A stretch of DNA of 23,869 bases from Patescibacteria group bacterium (lineage in GTDB: Bacteria > Patescibacteriota > Gracilibacteria > UM-FILTER-43-11): assembly GCA_029260985.1 (NCBI GenBank), contig JAJDCE010000140.1:1-23869 (forward strand). The letters are read 5' to 3'. Below, piece after piece: positions 22,563-23,869 of the stretch (its first letter is position 1; each line of letters starts with the position of its first letter). The notes under the pieces are model-generated. The model did not search any database, had not been told where the DNA came from, and saw only the letters and a list, made by a program, of their open reading frames with translations. The translations under genes and the position numbers were made by a program.

Positions 22563-23869
22563 GATTTATTAATTTTAATAATATTTTGGATGGACTGCCC
22601 TATCAATTCTTTTTCTTTAAACCCTAAAAGCTCCAGAGCTTTAGGATTAACGGAGCGTATAGCACCATCCTGATTAAGGGTAAATAAAGGGCTGGGTATT
22701 GCATTAATAATATTTTCTGACTCACCCAGTGCCAATACTAACTGATCTCTCATTTTCGAAAACGCATCCCCCAATATCGCAACCTCATCTTTAGTTTTAA
22801 TGCTTACTATTGGCTCATCAAATTTACCCTTCGCAATTTTATCAGCAAACTTAGTCAGATTTACAATCGGCTTAGATATATTACTAGCGATAAGCCAAAT
22901 AATAGAAATAGAAAATAGCAAAATAATAAATGCAATGATTAATAAAAATCTTCTTAAGCTATTTATTTCAGCAAATGCTTCTTTTGTGTCGATCTTGGCC
23001 ACCAGACCCCAGTCTAATGAAGGAATATATCGCCATGCCGCCAAAATTTCCCCTCCTCGATAGTCAATAGATATGCCTGAGCCACTTTTACCACTCGCAG
23101 CGTATTGTATTGGCTTAGCTTCTTTTTTACCTATAATTGCTATTCTGTTTAAAGCAGCATTAGAGTCATGACGGAGTGGATTTAAAAATAAAACGTTACC
23201 TATTGATTCTTCAGGATAGGTTATTTCATCGTCTGCAATCATATGCCCAATAAGTGTTTCTCCTGTATTACCCAATCCTGTTGTGTCCTGAATAAATTTA
23301 TAAACTGATGTCATATTCGTTTCTAGTGCAATAACTCCGATAAATTTCTTATCAAAATCATGAATTGGCGCTGTAACAAACATTCTAAAATGACCGTCAG
23401 GGCTTTTGAATATACTAGAAAAGTAGATGTCTTTTTTTCCCTCATTAAATGATACTCCCGTGGGATCAGGCAAAGGCTTTCCTACATCAACCGCGTGAAT
23501 TTGGGTATTATTAGAACTATAGACAGTTTTTCCATCCACATCCAATATCATTATATCGTCATATCCATAAACACGTTGAAACGTTCTTAACTGGCCATCC
23601 ATCATTTTCTTGGCCTTCAGATATTCAGGATTAGATCTATCGTCAATATATTTAGTTAAAATCGGCAAATTGGTTTTGATATTATAATAATCCTGAGCTG
23701 TCCGGATATCCCCCTTTCTTTCGTTAAAAAAAGATTCAATCTTATCTACTTTTAAATCCGCTATAGCCTCCAATCCAGCCAAGCCAATAATTTTATTCTG
23801 ACCACTATCTTCCAAAATTTGCTTAATATTAATAAAAGCCAAACCACCCATAAGCGATAGTGACAAAAC
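22559..23869 (-). CDS. Cache-HAMP membrane sensor ending in a partial PAS domain (5' end cut by window)
   Basis: About 436 codons are visible. The reading frame is open to the window edge, and the first membrane helix appears cut (LSLMGGLAFI), so the N-terminus is incomplete. A large extracytoplasmic Cache-type domain (KVDKIESFFNERKGDIRTA, DDIMILDVDGKTVYSS, FRMFVTAPIHD, FIGVIALETNM, WRYIPSLDWGLVAKID, cited as separate motifs) is followed by a membrane helix (LLIIAFIILLFSISIIWLIA). A HAMP domain comes next (PIVNLTKFADKIAKGKFDEP, DEVAILGDAFSKM). The C-terminus starts a PAS domain (IINAIPSPLFTLNQDGAIRS, ALELLGFKEKELIGQSI) but stops after about 50 residues, half of the normal fold. No kinase or methyl-accepting domain is present. 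The TGA stop overlaps the next ATG. Confidence 0.85.
   Translation of the reverse strand, partial: VLSLSLMGGLAFINIKQILEDSGQNKIIGLAGLEAIADLKVDKIESFFNERKGDIRTAQDYYNIKTNLPILTKYIDDRSNPEYLKAKKMMDGQLRTFQRVYGYDDIMILDVDGKTVYSSNNTQIHAVDVGKPLPDPTGVSFNEGKKDIYFSSIFKSPDGHFRMFVTAPIHDFDKKFIGVIALETNMTSVYKFIQDTTGLGNTGETLIGHMIADDEITYPEESIGNVLFLNPLRHDSNAALNRIAIIGKKEAKPIQYAASGKSGSGISIDYRGGEILAAWRYIPSLDWGLVAKIDTKEAFAEINSLRRFLLIIAFIILLFSISIIWLIASNISKPIVNLTKFADKIAKGKFDEPIVSIKTKDEVAILGDAFSKMRDQLVLALGESENIINAIPSPLFTLNQDGAIRSVNPKALELLGFKEKELIGQSIQNIIKINKS

Overview
The window suggests a Candidate Phyla Radiation (Patescibacteria) bacterium. This is inferred from gene content, not from a marker gene. It holds a compact type IV pilus operon with very similar tandem pilins whose N-terminus continues into an IDPARRLHE-like segment. 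Next to it lie large secreted proteins opening with an INYQGRLL...FRFSLW-type domain, a combination often seen in that group. The DNA is moderately AT-rich and Shine-Dalgarno sites are mostly absent. The genetic code looks standard: TAA and TAG are common, and TGA ends at least two genes (11457 and 22559).

Left half (110-10290, + strand): four Sec-exported surface proteins of 445, 921, 827 and 1031 residues. They are mosaics of shared modules: an N-terminal domain in the first and fourth; beta-rich fibre-like repeats in the second and third; a Cys-pair collar-like module in the second and third; a shared C-terminal beta domain in the first and second; two C1q-like domains and a short collagen-like stretch in the third; and three fibronectin type III (FN3) domains in the fourth that appear to split a carbohydrate-binding-like domain. 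The gaps before the second and third genes hold strong potential RNA folds.

Middle (10331-19005, - strand, convergent with the adhesins): a type IV pilus operon transcribed right to left. The order is PilB ATPase, PilC platform protein, three minor prepilins, a PilX-like membrane protein, a degenerate PilM-like protein, and four tandem paralogous pilins. Short tandem repeats (7-mers and 12-mers) cluster at the gene junctions and inside the prepilin leader sequences between 12480 and 16824. Those at 14488-14601 form an inverted pair around a start codon. This is the most unusual feature of the window.

Right end (19108-23869, - strand): a single-domain response regulator, a soluble PAS-HAMP-PAS histidine kinase, a two-helix HAMP membrane protein, and a Cache-HAMP protein ending in half a PAS domain and cut at its N-terminus by the window edge. 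A terminator and a promoter separate this signalling group from pilB.

A plausible joint picture, which is inference: membrane sensors feed a histidine kinase and a CheY-like regulator that influence pilus function, while pili and large adhesins together mediate attachment to a host or surface. No PilT, PilD, PilN, PilO or PilQ gene is in the window. No tRNA, rRNA, CRISPR array, insertion sequence or phage gene was recognised.
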